64,000 nucleotides of DNA from Acinetobacter sp. NIPH 298 (lineage in GTDB: Bacteria > Pseudomonadota > Gammaproteobacteria > Pseudomonadales > Moraxellaceae), in contig NZ_KB850055.1 of the NCBI RefSeq assembly GCF_000369505.1, positions 1,917,513 through 1,981,512 on the forward strand, read 5' to 3'. The stretch's first letter is position 1. Every line of letters starts with the position of its first letter. Positions 32,601 through 42,136 of this stretch are shown here, piece by piece. Position numbers and translations under genes: made by a program. Under the pieces are notes generated by a model, which made no database searches, was not told the DNA's origin, and saw nothing but the letters and a program-made list of their open reading frames with translations.

Positions 32601-33806
32601 TTAGAGGCGTGCTAAAGCACGAGCAAAACGATTTAGACCTTCATCAATATCTTCTTTTGGAATAATCAGTGAAGGGGTAAAACGCACCACGTCAGCACCT
32701 GCAACCAAAGCTAAAAGACCTTCCTCACCCGCTAAAGTGACGATATTTTTGGCTTTGCCAGCATATTCATCTTTGAGTACACAACCAATCAGTAAGCCCT
32801 GCCCACGAATTTCTTTGAACAAATCAAATTCAGCATTGATTTTATTTAAAGCATCGACAAAGTACTGATGACGCTGTTTGACCCCATCTAAAACCTCAGG
32901 TGTGTTGATAAATCCAAATACCGCTGCGGCCACCGCAGAGGCCAATGGATTGCCACCATAAGTTGTGCCGTGATCACCCACCGCAAACATGTTGGCGTAT
33001 TTATTCGTGGTGATCATGGCACCTATAGGGAAACCACCACCGAGTGCTTTTGCTGTGGTCAAAATATCTGGTGTAACACCTGTATTCATATAAGCGTAGA
33101 GCGAACCTGTACGACCGACACCTGTTTGTACTTCATCAAAAATCAGCACTGCGCCTTTTTCATCACACAGCGCACGTAAACCTTTTAAGAACTCAAGATC
33201 AGCAGGAACAACACCACCCTCACCTTGGATCGGTTCAACAATCACCGCGCAAGTATCTTCAGTGATCACCGCTTTTGCAGCCTCTAAGTCATTGAACGCG
33301 GTATGTTCAATACCTTCAGGCAGTGGCGCAAAATCTTGAGAATATTTCGGTTGACCACCAGCAGTCACGGTAAACAAAGTACGACCATGAAAGGCATTTT
33401 TGAATGCAACGATATGATTCTTTTTCGGGTTGCCGCTTAATAGACCGACTTTACGCGCCAGTTTTAACGCAGCTTCATTGGCTTCTGCACCAGAGTTACA
33501 GAAAAATACTTTGTCGGCAAAAGTACTATCGACCAATTGTTTTGCAAGACCCAATACAGGCTCATTGGTATAACCATTACCAATATGCCAAAGCTTTTGC
33601 GCTTGTTCTGTCAGCGCATTGACCGCAACTGGATGGGCATGACCTAGCGCATTGACTGCAATTCCGCCTGCAAAATCAATATATTCTTTTTCATTTTGAT
33701 CCCACAGCCGAGAGCCTTCACCACGCACTAAAATGAAATTTGCTGGCGCAAAAACGGGAACCATCCAATCATTAAAATTGCTACGTGTAATCGCGACATT
33801 GCTCAT
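32601..33806 (-). CDS. astC: Succinylornithine/acetylornithine transaminase
   Basis: Third step: succinylornithine plus 2-oxoglutarate to succinylglutamate semialdehyde plus glutamate. 401 residues, class III PLP aminotransferase. The PLP-contact motif [18 protein letters not shown] and [12 protein letters not shown] are visible, and the Schiff-base Lys is in [13 protein letters not shown]. It lies 92 nt after the glutamate dehydrogenase and starts the ast block proper. Confidence 0.95.
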   Translation of the reverse strand: MSNVAITRSNFNDWMVPVFAPANFILVRGEGSRLWDQNEKEYIDFAGGIAVNALGHAHPVAVNALTEQAQKLWHIGNGYTNEPVLGLAKQLVDSTFADKVFFCNSGAEANEAALKLARKVGLLSGNPKKNHIVAFKNAFHGRTLFTVTAGGQPKYSQDFAPLPEGIEHTAFNDLEAAKAVITEDTCAVIVEPIQGEGGVVPADLEFLKGLRALCDEKGAVLIFDEVQTGVGRTGSLYAYMNTGVTPDILTTAKALGGGFPIGAMITTNKYANMFAVGDHGTTYGGNPLASAVAAAVFGFINTPEVLDGVKQRHQYFVDALNKINAEFDLFKEIRGQGLLIGCVLKDEYAGKAKNIVTLAGEEGLLALVAGADVVRFTPSLIIPKEDIDEGLNRFARALARL

Positions 33807-33898
33807 TTTATTTACTCACTTCCTGTTTGATCGTTGGGCTGTTTAAACATCAATCTATTTCAATATTTCACAGCCCAGTTTTAAACTGATATACAAAT

Positions 33899-35173
33899 TT
33901 ATCCAGGGAAAATACCGCGTTCTTTACGCGCTTTTAAAATACGTTCACACGCCAAGATATACGCCGCAGTACGCAGACTACATGCTTTATGTTGAGCGAT
34001 TTCCCAAACATCCGCCGTTGCTTGAATCATTAATTTATCGAGGCGTTCATTGATTTCATCTTCTGTCCAGAAGTAACTCGCCATGTCTTGAACCCATTCG
34101 AAATAACTGACGGTCACACCACCAGCGTTACAAATTACATCTGGGACAACAATGATATTTCGATCAATAAAGACATCATCTGCCTCTGGATAAGTTGGAC
34201 CATTTGCGCCTTCAAGTACGATTTTGGCCTTTAACTTTTGCGCACGTTCAACGGTAATCTGACCTTCTAATGCCGCAGGAATCAGAATGTCCATATCGAC
34301 ATCCCAAAATGCTTCATCTGCAATCACTGTGGCATCGGCATAACCCATCACGCCACCCTGTTCTGTAACATGGTTTTGCAATGCTTTTACGTTTAAACCT
34401 TCAGCATTAAAAATAGTGCCTGTATGGTCTTGTACACAAACCACTTTTGCACCTGCATGACTAAACAAATATGCGGCTTCGTTACCTACATTACCAAAAC
34501 CCTGAACCGCAACTTTACTGCCTTCGACAACCAGATTTATTTTTTTGGCGACTTCTAAGCCAGTAACGAATACTCCACGACCTGTTGCACGAACACGCCC
34601 CAACGAACCACCTAAATGTACAGGTTTACCTGTTACTACGCCGGTTACAGTATGACCTTTGATACTTGAGTAGGTATCCATCATCCAACCCATAATATCG
34701 GCATTTGTACCCACATCCGGTGCAGGAATATCAATTTGAGGGCCGATAATTGGGCTGATTTCGCTGGTAAAACGACGGGTTAAACGCTCTAATTCACGTG
34801 GTGAAAGTTCTTTAGGATTGACACGGATACCACCTTTGGCACCACCAAATGGCAGATTGAGTACGGCAGTTTTGATGGTCATCCAAGCAGATAATGCCAT
34901 GACTTCATTCAATTCAACATCATGATGATAGCGGATACCGCCTTTACCCGGACCACGCGACAAGTTGTGCTGTACGCGGTATCCTTCAAAATGACGAATA
35001 CTTCCATCATCCATCACAATTGGAACATCCACGATTAAGGTACGTTTTGGGCGTTTTAGCGTATTCACAAAATTGCTGAGGTCCGCATCTAAATAAGGTG
35101 TCACTCGATCAATTTGAGTGAGATAAGTTTGCCAAGCACCGCTATTTTGATCCGTATATGATAAAGACATCAT
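33899..35173 (-). CDS. gdhA: Glu/Leu/Phe/Val-type dehydrogenase, probably NAD-glutamate dehydrogenase
   Basis: 424 residues. Oxidative deamination of glutamate is the expected role beside the ast genes, since each arginine yields two glutamates. The substrate site reads [43 protein letters not shown], with the catalytic Lys in FGGAKGG. The NAD-binding loop is [12 protein letters not shown]. Tandem ATGs make the start 35173 or 35170. It is first in the apparent operon gdh-astCADBE and divergent from the Lrp-type regulator. Confidence 0.9.
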   Translation of the reverse strand: MMSLSYTDQNSGAWQTYLTQIDRVTPYLDADLSNFVNTLKRPKRTLIVDVPIVMDDGSIRHFEGYRVQHNLSRGPGKGGIRYHHDVELNEVMALSAWMTIKTAVLNLPFGGAKGGIRVNPKELSPRELERLTRRFTSEISPIIGPQIDIPAPDVGTNADIMGWMMDTYSSIKGHTVTGVVTGKPVHLGGSLGRVRATGRGVFVTGLEVAKKINLVVEGSKVAVQGFGNVGNEAAYLFSHAGAKVVCVQDHTGTIFNAEGLNVKALQNHVTEQGGVMGYADATVIADEAFWDVDMDILIPAALEGQITVERAQKLKAKIVLEGANGPTYPEADDVFIDRNIIVVPDVICNAGGVTVSYFEWVQDMASYFWTEDEINERLDKLMIQATADVWEIAQHKACSLRTAAYILACERILKARKERGIFPG

Positions 35174-35319
35174 CTGTTCCTTAATTAATCAATTATCCCT
35201 GTTATCTACAGATTCCCTTTTTATTCAGGGTCTCCTTTTCACCCCATCCTCCCTGATCCACATTCAGCTTCATAAAATTGAGTGAAATGTTTGGGGCTTC
35301 GTATAATCATTATTATTAA

Positions 35320-35334
35320 GAATCAAAATGATTC
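35320..35334. promoter_or_regulatory. Palindrome in the gdh/lrp intergenic region
   Basis: GAATCA-AAA-TGATTC is a perfect 6-bp inverted repeat. It lies 66 nt before the Lrp-type gene and about 147 nt before gdh. The length and AT core suit an Lrp/AsnC site; the assignment is inference. Confidence 0.4.
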
Positions 35335-35399
35335 ATAAAATTTGTTTTTATGACTAAAATGAATTATTTTTTAGCAATCTGCTCATAGTAAATATCAAA

Positions 35400-35822
35400 A
35401 TGAACAATATTGATCATATTCTCTTAGGATTACTGAAAGACAATGCACGGATGTCGATCACAGATTTGGCTGCCAAGACACGCGTATCGAGGGCAACTGT
35501 ACAGAAGCGTATTGAATACATGGAATCGACTGGTGTCATTACAGGATATACGGTGCGTTTCCGCCCAAATACAGAAAAAAATATCATTCGAGCATGGATG
35601 AGCATTATGGTTGAAGGAACCAAAGCGCAGGCCGTCATTCGAGAATTACGCTTAGAATCTGCAGTGGAGCGCCTGCATACCACCAATGGGAAATGGGATA
35701 TTTTGGTGGAATTACAATCAGATAGTTTAGAGAATTTTGATAAGGCCCTAGAAAGGATTCGAAATATTTCAGGGATTTATAACAGTGAAACCAGTATTTT
35801 GCTATCGACTTATAAAATTTAA
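35400..35822 (+). CDS. Lrp/AsnC-family regulator
   Basis: 140 residues. An N-terminal helix-turn-helix (MSITDLAAKTRVSRATVQKRI, about residues 18-38) and a C-terminal RAM ligand/oligomerisation domain (LHTTNGKWDILVELQSDSLENFDKALERI). Divergent from gdh-ast, so probably their local regulator sensing arginine, ornithine or glutamate. Its stop overlaps by 4 nt the stop of the convergent SDR-like gene. Confidence 0.9.
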   Translation: MNNIDHILLGLLKDNARMSITDLAAKTRVSRATVQKRIEYMESTGVITGYTVRFRPNTEKNIIRAWMSIMVEGTKAQAVIRELRLESAVERLHTTNGKWDILVELQSDSLENFDKALERIRNISGIYNSETSILLSTYKI

Positions 35823-36511
35823 AGCCCTCTTATACTCACTTCCTGACTCCAAGTGGAGTTAGGTTGTTTGTGAATATGCCAGCATAGTTGGTGAATAGAT
35901 TTCATTAATGGCTGATTCTGGCTATGCCATGTTTCTAGCTCACAATACGCAATATGAATCCCTTTAGGATGAAACTCTCTTGATAATGACTGTGATAATG
36001 CCCGAATACTGGCAAACATACTTTGAGCGAGAAGATCAGCATTTGATATTATTTTATTTTGCATGCCAAGGAAAATGAATGTGCCTTTTCTCTGTGCAAG
36101 CATATGCTTAATGATTATTTGTGAAATACTGACCGCACTTAGCCCTGTGTTTTCCCACTGTAACTGCACTTGTTGAGTAGAAAGCATATCTTCTTCATTC
36201 AATACTTTAAAACTAGGTTGAAATATACAGAGTTCAATGTGATGTGCTTGCTGTCGCATGTGCTGCATCAAGTTTTTTAATGCAACAGGATTGACTAAAT
36301 TTAAATAGATCGTCGTAAGTTCTGGATTCTGGCATTCTATGTGTATTGAAGGGTGTTTAGCATCACTCAAGACTTGATAAACATGCAACTTTTTTTGCTT
36401 ACTCTGTTCCATACAAACATGGCTAAGATGATGTATTTCATCACCAACCACAACGATGCAACCTTGTGGTTCTAAGGCTTGTTGAAAGAATTGATTAAGG
36501 ATTCTTTTCAT
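35819..36511 (-). CDS. Degenerate short-chain dehydrogenase-like protein, catalytic residues lost
   Basis: 230 residues. The C-terminal half aligns without gaps to the SDR encoded just upstream: RALSQSLSREFHPKGIHIAY here against RAYALNLASLYKPKNIHIAH there. On that alignment the Tyr and Lys of the SDR YxxxK pair are replaced by Ala and Phe. The N-terminal glycine loop is reduced to IVVVGDEIHHLS. It should not reduce substrates and may be a structural partner of its neighbour. It starts 1 nt after that gene's stop, so the two are tightly coupled. Confidence 0.75.
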   Translation of the reverse strand: MKRILNQFFQQALEPQGCIVVVGDEIHHLSHVCMEQSKQKKLHVYQVLSDAKHPSIHIECQNPELTTIYLNLVNPVALKNLMQHMRQQAHHIELCIFQPSFKVLNEEDMLSTQQVQLQWENTGLSAVSISQIIIKHMLAQRKGTFIFLGMQNKIISNADLLAQSMFASIRALSQSLSREFHPKGIHIAYCELETWHSQNQPLMKSIHQLCWHIHKQPNSTWSQEVSIRGL

Positions 36512-36512
36512 C

Positions 36513-37268
36513 TTAAAACCGCTCCTGATAAGGACGTAAATCTAATTCATGTGTCCATAAATCATTGCTTTGTTGATATAGCATTAAATAATTGTCTGCT
36601 ATTGCCTCGATATTTAAGCCACCAGTACCACGCGTTAATCTTACTAAACGCCCAAGTCCGAATAAGGCTTTATTGACTCGATCACCATCGACCATGCCAT
36701 CAACCACAACATGCGCAATATGTATATTTTTCGGCTTATACAAACTTGCTAAATTGAGCGCATAAGCACGTAGCGCCGATTTGCCCATGGTAAATGCTGC
36801 GAAAAAAGGTTTGCCACGTATGGATGCACTTGCACCCGTGAAAATCAAGGTTCCTTTTTGTTGCTGCTCAAAAATCTTGAGGCACGATTGTGAAACCAAA
36901 TAGGCAGATAGAAAGGTAGACCGCCACATGTTTGAAAAGAATGAAAGCTTGGTTTTTAAAAACAGAGATGGAATATTGCCACCGACATTATGTACAACCA
37001 CTTCAAGCTGTTCATTCTGAGAAATAATTGTCTTAAATAAAGACTGAATCTGTTCAGGATCTTCTGCATCTAGTTTATAAGCAACAGCATTTCCACTGTG
37101 CTGAGTAATGGTTTGAGTCACTGCTTGCAACTTATTGAGGGTTCGACCAACCACATAAACTTTTAAACCGACTTGAGCAAAACGCCGTGATATGGCTGCA
37201 CCGATGCCTTGCTCTGCCCCCACCCCAATGACGACAGCGACTCGCATACTCATATCTGTTTTATCCAA
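36513..37268 (-). CDS. Atypical classical SDR (SDR_c10-like, Phe in place of catalytic Tyr)
   Basis: 251 residues. The NAD-binding loop GVGAEQGIG (about residues 16-24) departs from TGxxxGxG. The NNAG position reads HNVGG. The active site reads FTGASASIRGKPFFAAFTMGK, so the catalytic Tyr is Phe while Lys is kept. This matches the known SDR_c10 subgroup, whose chemistry is unproven. Its start overlaps the GST gene by 19 nt, and the degenerate SDR follows at once, making a three-gene unit. Confidence 0.85.
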   Translation of the reverse strand: MDKTDMSMRVAVVIGVGAEQGIGAAISRRFAQVGLKVYVVGRTLNKLQAVTQTITQHSGNAVAYKLDAEDPEQIQSLFKTIISQNEQLEVVVHNVGGNIPSLFLKTKLSFFSNMWRSTFLSAYLVSQSCLKIFEQQQKGTLIFTGASASIRGKPFFAAFTMGKSALRAYALNLASLYKPKNIHIAHVVVDGMVDGDRVNKALFGLGRLVRLTRGTGGLNIEAIADNYLMLYQQSNDLWTHELDLRPYQERF

Positions 37269-37933
37269 GCCGCGATGTTTGGATAACTGTTAATTTTCGG
37301 TCCCCAAATTTTACTGGTGCGTATAATCTCTAAAAGTTGTGAACCCACTGCAATATCTGCAACCGTTTTACGATCACTAACCAACCAACCTGTAGCACCT
37401 AGCACCAGTTCAATACGTTCTAGATGACGAATAAACTCAGCTTCGATATCGACTTTTGCCATACGTCCTGTGCCCTGCATTTTCAGTTGGAAACTGAGTG
37501 CCGACTTTAATAAGGGTTTCATCAAAATCACCTCATGCTTAGGACGACCTTCAGCACTAATCGCAACAGCGTGGTTTAAGGCATTAGCATCACTGACTCG
37601 AAAATGGATTTCGTAGAAATACAATAACTCATCTGCCCAGTCTTCCCACAACTCAACATAAGCCTTTTGTATCGGATCAAGCGGATAAAGACGTGGTAAA
37701 TCAGGATAGGTTTCATCTAAATAACGTGCGATACGGGTACTGTCTTGAATCCGCTGTCCATTGATATCTAATACAGGTACTTTACCGACTTTGCTGAGCA
37801 TGGGAACTTTTGCACCCAAAACACCATTGTAGTTTACGGTTTCAAATGCAATTTCTTTGAACCTCAACATTCTGGCTACTTTCTGGCAGAAAGGTGAAAT
37901 TTCCCATTGATGTAACACCGCTGATTTTTTCAT
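37250..37933 (-). CDS. Glutathione S-transferase family protein
   Basis: 227 residues. An N-terminal thioredoxin-like domain with ISPFCQKVARMLRFK (Ser/Cys at the glutathione site), the cis-Pro segment GKVPVLDINGQRIQDSTRIARYLDE, and an all-helical C-terminal domain. The Omega/Beta-like CQK pattern suggests thiol transfer or lyase activity more than classic conjugation. The 3' end overlaps the SDR gene by 19 nt, so these proteins probably act together. Confidence 0.88.
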   Translation of the reverse strand: MKKSAVLHQWEISPFCQKVARMLRFKEIAFETVNYNGVLGAKVPMLSKVGKVPVLDINGQRIQDSTRIARYLDETYPDLPRLYPLDPIQKAYVELWEDWADELLYFYEIHFRVSDANALNHAVAISAEGRPKHEVILMKPLLKSALSFQLKMQGTGRMAKVDIEAEFIRHLERIELVLGATGWLVSDRKTVADIAVGSQLLEIIRTSKIWGPKINSYPNIAAWIKQI

Positions 37934-38053
37934 TGTTTTCCCTATAAAATTATTATGTTACTTGTACAGAGTGAGATTTGTAGGAGGCATAAATAAAAGC
38001 AATATGCTCCCAATGAAGCATATCACTTAGAGGCTATACACCTTACACTTCAG

Positions 38054-38491
38054 CTAAGCACGAATAATCATGTTAGTCGCTGTCGCATGGGCATACAATT
38101 TACCTTCTTCATCACGAAGATAACCTTCAGAAATCACCAAATTCTTTCCGACATTGATGACCTTGCCTTCAGCAATCAACTTTTTATTAAAGGGCATAGG
38201 ACGGCACATTTTAATGGCTAAATCGGTTGTTCCATATCCCTCACCTGCCGCAAGCACAGTATGTGTTGCACAGCCTGTCACTGAGTCCAAAACTGTCGCA
38301 GCAAAACCGCCATGCACGCCGCCTAGTGGGTTGGTATGACGTTCATCCGCGATCGCAATAAATACGATACGACCATATTCAACCTCACCGACACCTTCCA
38401 TCCCCATTGTTTTCGCAATACCCGGCGCTGGTACTAAGCCTTGCTGAAATGCTTGCATGAGTTCTAAACCAGTCATATTTGATGGATTCAT
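38054..38491 (-). CDS. PaaI-family hotdog thioesterase
   Basis: 145 residues, one hotdog domain. The PaaI active-site pattern is HTNPLGGVHGGFAATVLDSVTGCA (about residues 52-75), followed by TTDLAIKMCRPMPF. The family hydrolyses acyl-CoA or aryl-acyl-CoA esters. It lies 38 nt after the ferritin-like hydrolase gene and 120 nt before the GST gene on the same strand. Confidence 0.9.
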   Translation of the reverse strand: MNPSNMTGLELMQAFQQGLVPAPGIAKTMGMEGVGEVEYGRIVFIAIADERHTNPLGGVHGGFAATVLDSVTGCATHTVLAAGEGYGTTDLAIKMCRPMPFNKKLIAEGKVINVGKNLVISEGYLRDEEGKLYAHATATNMIIRA

Positions 38492-38529
38492 ACCTGTTAC
38501 CTATCTAATGAAAAAACTAAAAATATTTT

Positions 38530-39396
38530 TTAATGAATAAAGGTCGATTGTTCTGGAGACAAACCAATTTTTATTTTGGTTTGCGCCACGATTTCAGATT
38601 CATCCGTATCATTTGGATGAAAGTTAAAACGATAATAAGAGAAAAACTGTGGGACCAACTTCCGATATGACTGTACCGTAAACCCAGCAAATTTGGCCCA
38701 AGATTTTAGGTTCAGCATTTGTTTATCTCTAGACATTAACATCACTTGATAAACATTTGACATCAGGGTGATCAAAACAATGCTCAGTGTAAAAATCGTG
38801 ACTCTGGGAATGTAAGCTGCCAAACCCTGACCATACAAATATTGATACATATCATAGGCAACGGCTTTATGCTCTGTCTCCTCAACACTATGCCATAACC
38901 AGAGGTTACGAATGGTTTCATCGGTCATTAGTTCATTGACGTTTTTCATCATTTCCACCACCAGTACTGCGGTGTAATGTTCTAGACCGACTGTGACTAA
39001 TAAATTCCATTTTTTTGGGAACGTTTTTTCAATTGCTTTGAGAATAGTTCCCGTGATTTTTTCTAATGACTCAGGGTCTAAACCATATTGTTGAGCACTA
39101 AGGTGAAATGCGTGGTGCTCTTTGGAATGCATGGCTTCTTGACCGATAAAGGCACCAATATCACGGTCTAATTGCTCATTCTCTTTTACCTGTCCACGCA
39201 AAGCACGTACTGATCGCACAAAGTAGGATTCGCCCTCAGGAAATAACGTGGATAAGCCTGTGAAGTAATGAGTAAAAGTAGGCTCATTATTACACCAATA
39301 CTTTGGCATATCTGCAAACTCATAATCCATACGACGTACAGGAAATGATGCAGGTGTTTTTTGCTTTGTTTTTTCTTTCAACACGGATACAGACAT
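38530..39396 (-). CDS. Ferritin-like predicted metal-dependent hydrolase (PF10118 type)
   Basis: 288 residues. A four-helix pattern of acidic and His ligands fits a di-iron ferritin-like site: FPEGE, IGQEAMHSKEHHAFH, VGLEHYTAV and HSVEETEHKAVAYD. A hydrophobic segment (about residues 196-222) suggests membrane contact. The 'hydrolase' label is historic; oxygen chemistry on an acyl or aryl substrate is equally possible. First gene of the minus-strand cluster and divergent from the HxlR regulator. Confidence 0.82.
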   Translation of the reverse strand: MSVSVLKEKTKQKTPASFPVRRMDYEFADMPKYWCNNEPTFTHYFTGLSTLFPEGESYFVRSVRALRGQVKENEQLDRDIGAFIGQEAMHSKEHHAFHLSAQQYGLDPESLEKITGTILKAIEKTFPKKWNLLVTVGLEHYTAVLVVEMMKNVNELMTDETIRNLWLWHSVEETEHKAVAYDMYQYLYGQGLAAYIPRVTIFTLSIVLITLMSNVYQVMLMSRDKQMLNLKSWAKFAGFTVQSYRKLVPQFFSYYRFNFHPNDTDESEIVAQTKIKIGLSPEQSTFIH

Positions 39397-39428
39397 GACT
39401 CACCTCAAAAAGTTTATCTCAAAATAGC

Positions 39429-39447
39429 AAGTTCCAAAAAAGAACTT
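39429..39447. promoter_or_regulatory. Inverted repeat in the HxlR/hydrolase intergenic region
   Basis: AAGTTC (39429-39434) and GAACTT (39442-39447) with a 7-nt spacer. It lies 33 nt upstream of the hydrolase and about 117 nt upstream of the HxlR gene. Plausible HxlR operator. Confidence 0.4.
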
Positions 39448-39563
39448 ATATAATCAAAATAACGATGCTAAGATATATTGTCAATAAAGCGGATGTCTTA
39501 ATGGCTCAAGTTGTCCTAAAATGACAGTCTTGTTCCTGTAAAGATAAATAGATGGGGTATTCA

Positions 39564-40028
39564 ATGAAATGGCATGAACTCGGTGAAATGAACTGCCCAA
39601 TCGCAAGGACGTTGTCTATCTTTGGGGATCGTTGGACCTTACTTATTATTCGTAACGCCTTTATGAAAACTCGACGTTTTGATGACTTTCAAAAGCAGTT
39701 GGGTATCACTCGTCATTTATTAACTGAACGGATTAATCGTTTGGTAGATAACAATATTTTTGAAAAAGTGCTCTATCATGAAGCACCAAAAAGGTATGAA
39801 TATAGGCTGACAGAAAAAGGACTGGCACTTTACCCAATCCTTGTCACCATGAGTGGTTGGGGAAATCTTTGGCAAAATGAAAATAAAGAATTCCCAGAAC
39901 TTCGCTATCTACATAAAAGCTGTGGTAATGTCACCAAGCCCACGCTTACATGTGACTGCTGCGGTGAAGAACTTGATGCAAGACAAATGTCCCCTGTCTA
40001 TGTTTCAGAAGAAATGAAGAAGATTTAA
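39564..40028 (+). CDS. HxlR-family regulator with a C-terminal Cys cluster
   Basis: 154 residues from the ATG at 39564 (GGGG 6-7 nt upstream); an ATG at 39552 is also possible. The winged helix is typical: CPIARTLSIFGDRWTLLIIRNAF, FDDFQKQLGITRHLLTERINRLVDN, RYEYRLTEKG. The C-terminus adds C-G-N..LTCDCCGEEL, four Cys that could bind zinc or sense redox or electrophiles. Divergent from the five-gene ferritin-like/GST/SDR cluster and likely its regulator. Confidence 0.88.
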   Translation: MKWHELGEMNCPIARTLSIFGDRWTLLIIRNAFMKTRRFDDFQKQLGITRHLLTERINRLVDNNIFEKVLYHEAPKRYEYRLTEKGLALYPILVTMSGWGNLWQNENKEFPELRYLHKSCGNVTKPTLTCDCCGEELDARQMSPVYVSEEMKKI

Positions 40029-40538
40029 TATATTAAATTCTAAAATAAAACTATAAATCTTGAATTTTAGACATAAAAAAAAGCCACATCTGAGGAATGT
40101 GGCGAAGGGTTTTTCATACTGATACTGCTTTAACCTATGCATAGACTAATTGGCTAAGCTTAAATGAATCTGAATTGTTGCGGATTTAAAATAACTTTTT
40201 TAATGGGTTAGATTTGTTTTGTTGATCAACCATCGTTAATAGAAGTGACAGATACCTCTTTCGAGGGTAAAATTTTCCCAATTTTTACCCAGAGATGCAA
40301 AAATGAGGTCAAACTCTATTGGATTAAGTCAGAAAATATGTCAATAAAAAAACCACTTATGATAAGCGGCTTTTTATATAGAGAATTTTGGTGAAGATGG
40401 CGCCAGTTCAACTAGATTAATAACATGCTGTTTTATTTAACTTTTATTCGTATAAAAATCAAACTTACCCGATCTTGACTCCATGCATTTTTTGTATTTT
40501 TAAGAAGTAGCTGAACTCAACCACTCCTTCTCTTACAT
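40029..40538. other. Gene-free junction region
   Basis: About 510 nt. It holds a hairpin after the HxlR gene (GCCACAT 40083-40089 / ATGTGGC 40097-40103) and the integration-type sequence block at 40265-40392. No integrase coding sequence remains here. This is where the core-like genes end and the accessory region starts. Confidence 0.5.
40265..40392 (-). other. Integrase-upstream/attachment-like block, left copy
   Basis: It begins with a nested inverted repeat (GGGTAAAA ... TTTTACCC, 40265-40290), then GCAAAAATGAGGTCAAA, a T-tailed hairpin (about 40346-40376) and ATTTTGGT at 40385-40392. The same elements in the same order and orientation occur at 63847-64000, where a truncated integrase start follows. 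On the minus strand this copy is preceded by GGCGCCATCTTCACCA, which looks like a tRNA or tmRNA 3' end. A full RNA gene cannot be folded there. Confidence 0.55.
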
Positions 40539-41891
40539 TTAGAACCGGTAACCAATTTTTAAACCATAAGCGATAGCATGATTATTTTTAAATTCAGCCT
40601 GTTCTGCCATTTCTTTAATTCCTTCAATAGGTAAATAGTAGGCACCATCTTCGGACTTGGCATCTCCTAACCAGTAGTATTTAACACCAGCTGCGATAAA
40701 ATAATTCTGTGCAGGATTGAACTGCGCACCGATACCCATTGACCATGAACCCTTCATTGGCCCCAGTGTAGAAGCAGGATTACCCGTTCCAGAATCCCAC
40801 CCGACATCGGTGGCAAGACTCCATTTTTCTGTAAATTGATGACCTATTCCTATCGTGGCATTATATTGATCCTTTTGATACGAATCTAAATCAACGCCTT
40901 CCTTGTATGCTCCTCCCGTAAGTTCATCCAGAAAATCTGCGGTAAGTGCGTTATATTGGGTTGGACGGATATTAAAATCTTTCCAATTCACCCATCTCAA
41001 ATTCATATAAGCAATTGTGTTTTCAGCAACTCCAGTTTGAAAATCGATATTGACGGATTGAGGGGTTTCGATTGTCGTTTTTGCTGCTTTGACATACTGC
41101 AATGGTTCACCAAATATACTTTCATCGACCTGAAATTTATATTTGATTTTGGAGCGATAAGTGACAGCCGCTTTCAATGCAATATCTGGAATTTGATAAC
41201 TCGCCCCAGCAAGCCAGCCCAACTCTCCTTTTTCTTTGAAATTCGCCTCGTAACCATTAAAAGCCTCGGTATACGCCATGCCTCGAAAAGAAGCTTTTCC
41301 TTTAATCTCCTGATAAACAGGCCCGCCATAAATCTGGAAGTTCTTAAAAGGTGAATATCCAAAAATAAAACTTAAGTCCTGACTCTCTACATTTACGGAT
41401 GTACCTTCCTGACTAAAATCATTATCTGAATAGCTATTGTTGGGGCGGAGTGGATATGCAGTTTTTGCCGCAAATGGTTGGTCGTAAAGCAGGCCGAAAC
41501 TAAACTGATCAGTTAATTGTAGCTTCAATGCAGCTGTATAAAATTGCACATTTTGCCCAATATCACCTGTATCACGGCTTTGATTCACACGCACAAGATT
41601 TGGGCGATCATGAACTACACCTGTAATAGAAGCATCAACAGCAAATGCATTCACTTCAAAATAATTACCACTCTCTAGAAATGGTAGTATTGATTGACCA
41701 GACTGATCAAGTGCGGAAGCTTGAGTATAATCACTGATCAACACACCGATTATGCCAGACATAACAGGAGCTAATCCGAACCGATGGATCTTAGGAAATA
41801 AGCCATTGAAGCAATTATTTCGAATCATTTCTCTAGTTTTCGAGAATAATCCAAATAAGCCCGCTCTCTCCTTACATACAGATTTTTCCAT
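40539..41891 (-). CDS. OmpP1/FadL-family outer-membrane transporter (second copy)
   Basis: About 450 residues; the start is uncertain (ATGs at 41903 and 41891, GTG at 41933). A hydrophobic signal segment ends near YTQASA|LDQSGQSILPF. The barrel repeats and the C-terminus YGLKIGYRF match the copy at 24.4 kb. It probably imports a hydrophobic substrate for the Baeyer-Villiger pathway encoded beyond the TetR gene, because its promoter carries the same palindrome as that operon. Confidence 0.88.
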   Translation of the reverse strand: MEKSVCKERAGLFGLFSKTREMIRNNCFNGLFPKIHRFGLAPVMSGIIGVLISDYTQASALDQSGQSILPFLESGNYFEVNAFAVDASITGVVHDRPNLVRVNQSRDTGDIGQNVQFYTAALKLQLTDQFSFGLLYDQPFAAKTAYPLRPNNSYSDNDFSQEGTSVNVESQDLSFIFGYSPFKNFQIYGGPVYQEIKGKASFRGMAYTEAFNGYEANFKEKGELGWLAGASYQIPDIALKAAVTYRSKIKYKFQVDESIFGEPLQYVKAAKTTIETPQSVNIDFQTGVAENTIAYMNLRWVNWKDFNIRPTQYNALTADFLDELTGGAYKEGVDLDSYQKDQYNATIGIGHQFTEKWSLATDVGWDSGTGNPASTLGPMKGSWSMGIGAQFNPAQNYFIAAGVKYYWLGDAKSEDGAYYLPIEGIKEMAEQAEFKNNHAIAYGLKIGYRF

Positions 41892-42010
41892 TATTAAATT
41901 CATCCTGAAAATTATAATTTTTTGCTCAATCACACTAATGATTAAAAATTTCCCTATCCATTTACCATCAAGAAGACAAGATAAAATGGATAAGGAATAT
42001 ACTGATAAAT

Positions 42011-42043
42011 AAATTACACAGTGTCAATGACTATGTGTAATTT
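42011..42043. promoter_or_regulatory. Palindromic operator A, upstream of second FadL gene
   Basis: Outer arms AAATTACACA and TGTGTAATTT flank a central GTCAATGAC palindrome. Reversed, the 31-bp core equals the site at 42957-42987 at 28 of 31 positions. It lies about 120 nt upstream of the FadL start. Likely bound by the adjacent TetR protein. Confidence 0.75.
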
Positions 42044-42136
42044 ATGCAAAAAATTGCAGTGCTTGACTGTTGTATTTGATACAACCAATTAATAAATAAA
42101 ATATTTCACATAAAAAATTAAATTACAGATAATGTT

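Noticed and set aside
35819..36511. Treating the second SDR-like gene as a decayed pseudogene
   Set aside because: The frame is intact over 230 codons, tightly coupled to the gene before it, and the fold-defining segments are kept; loss of catalytic residues alone does not make it broken.
40380..40460. A complete tRNA or tmRNA gene on the minus strand ending CACCA
   Set aside because: Only a 3'-end-like stretch is present; no D-arm, anticodon stem or matching 5' acceptor strand could be found.
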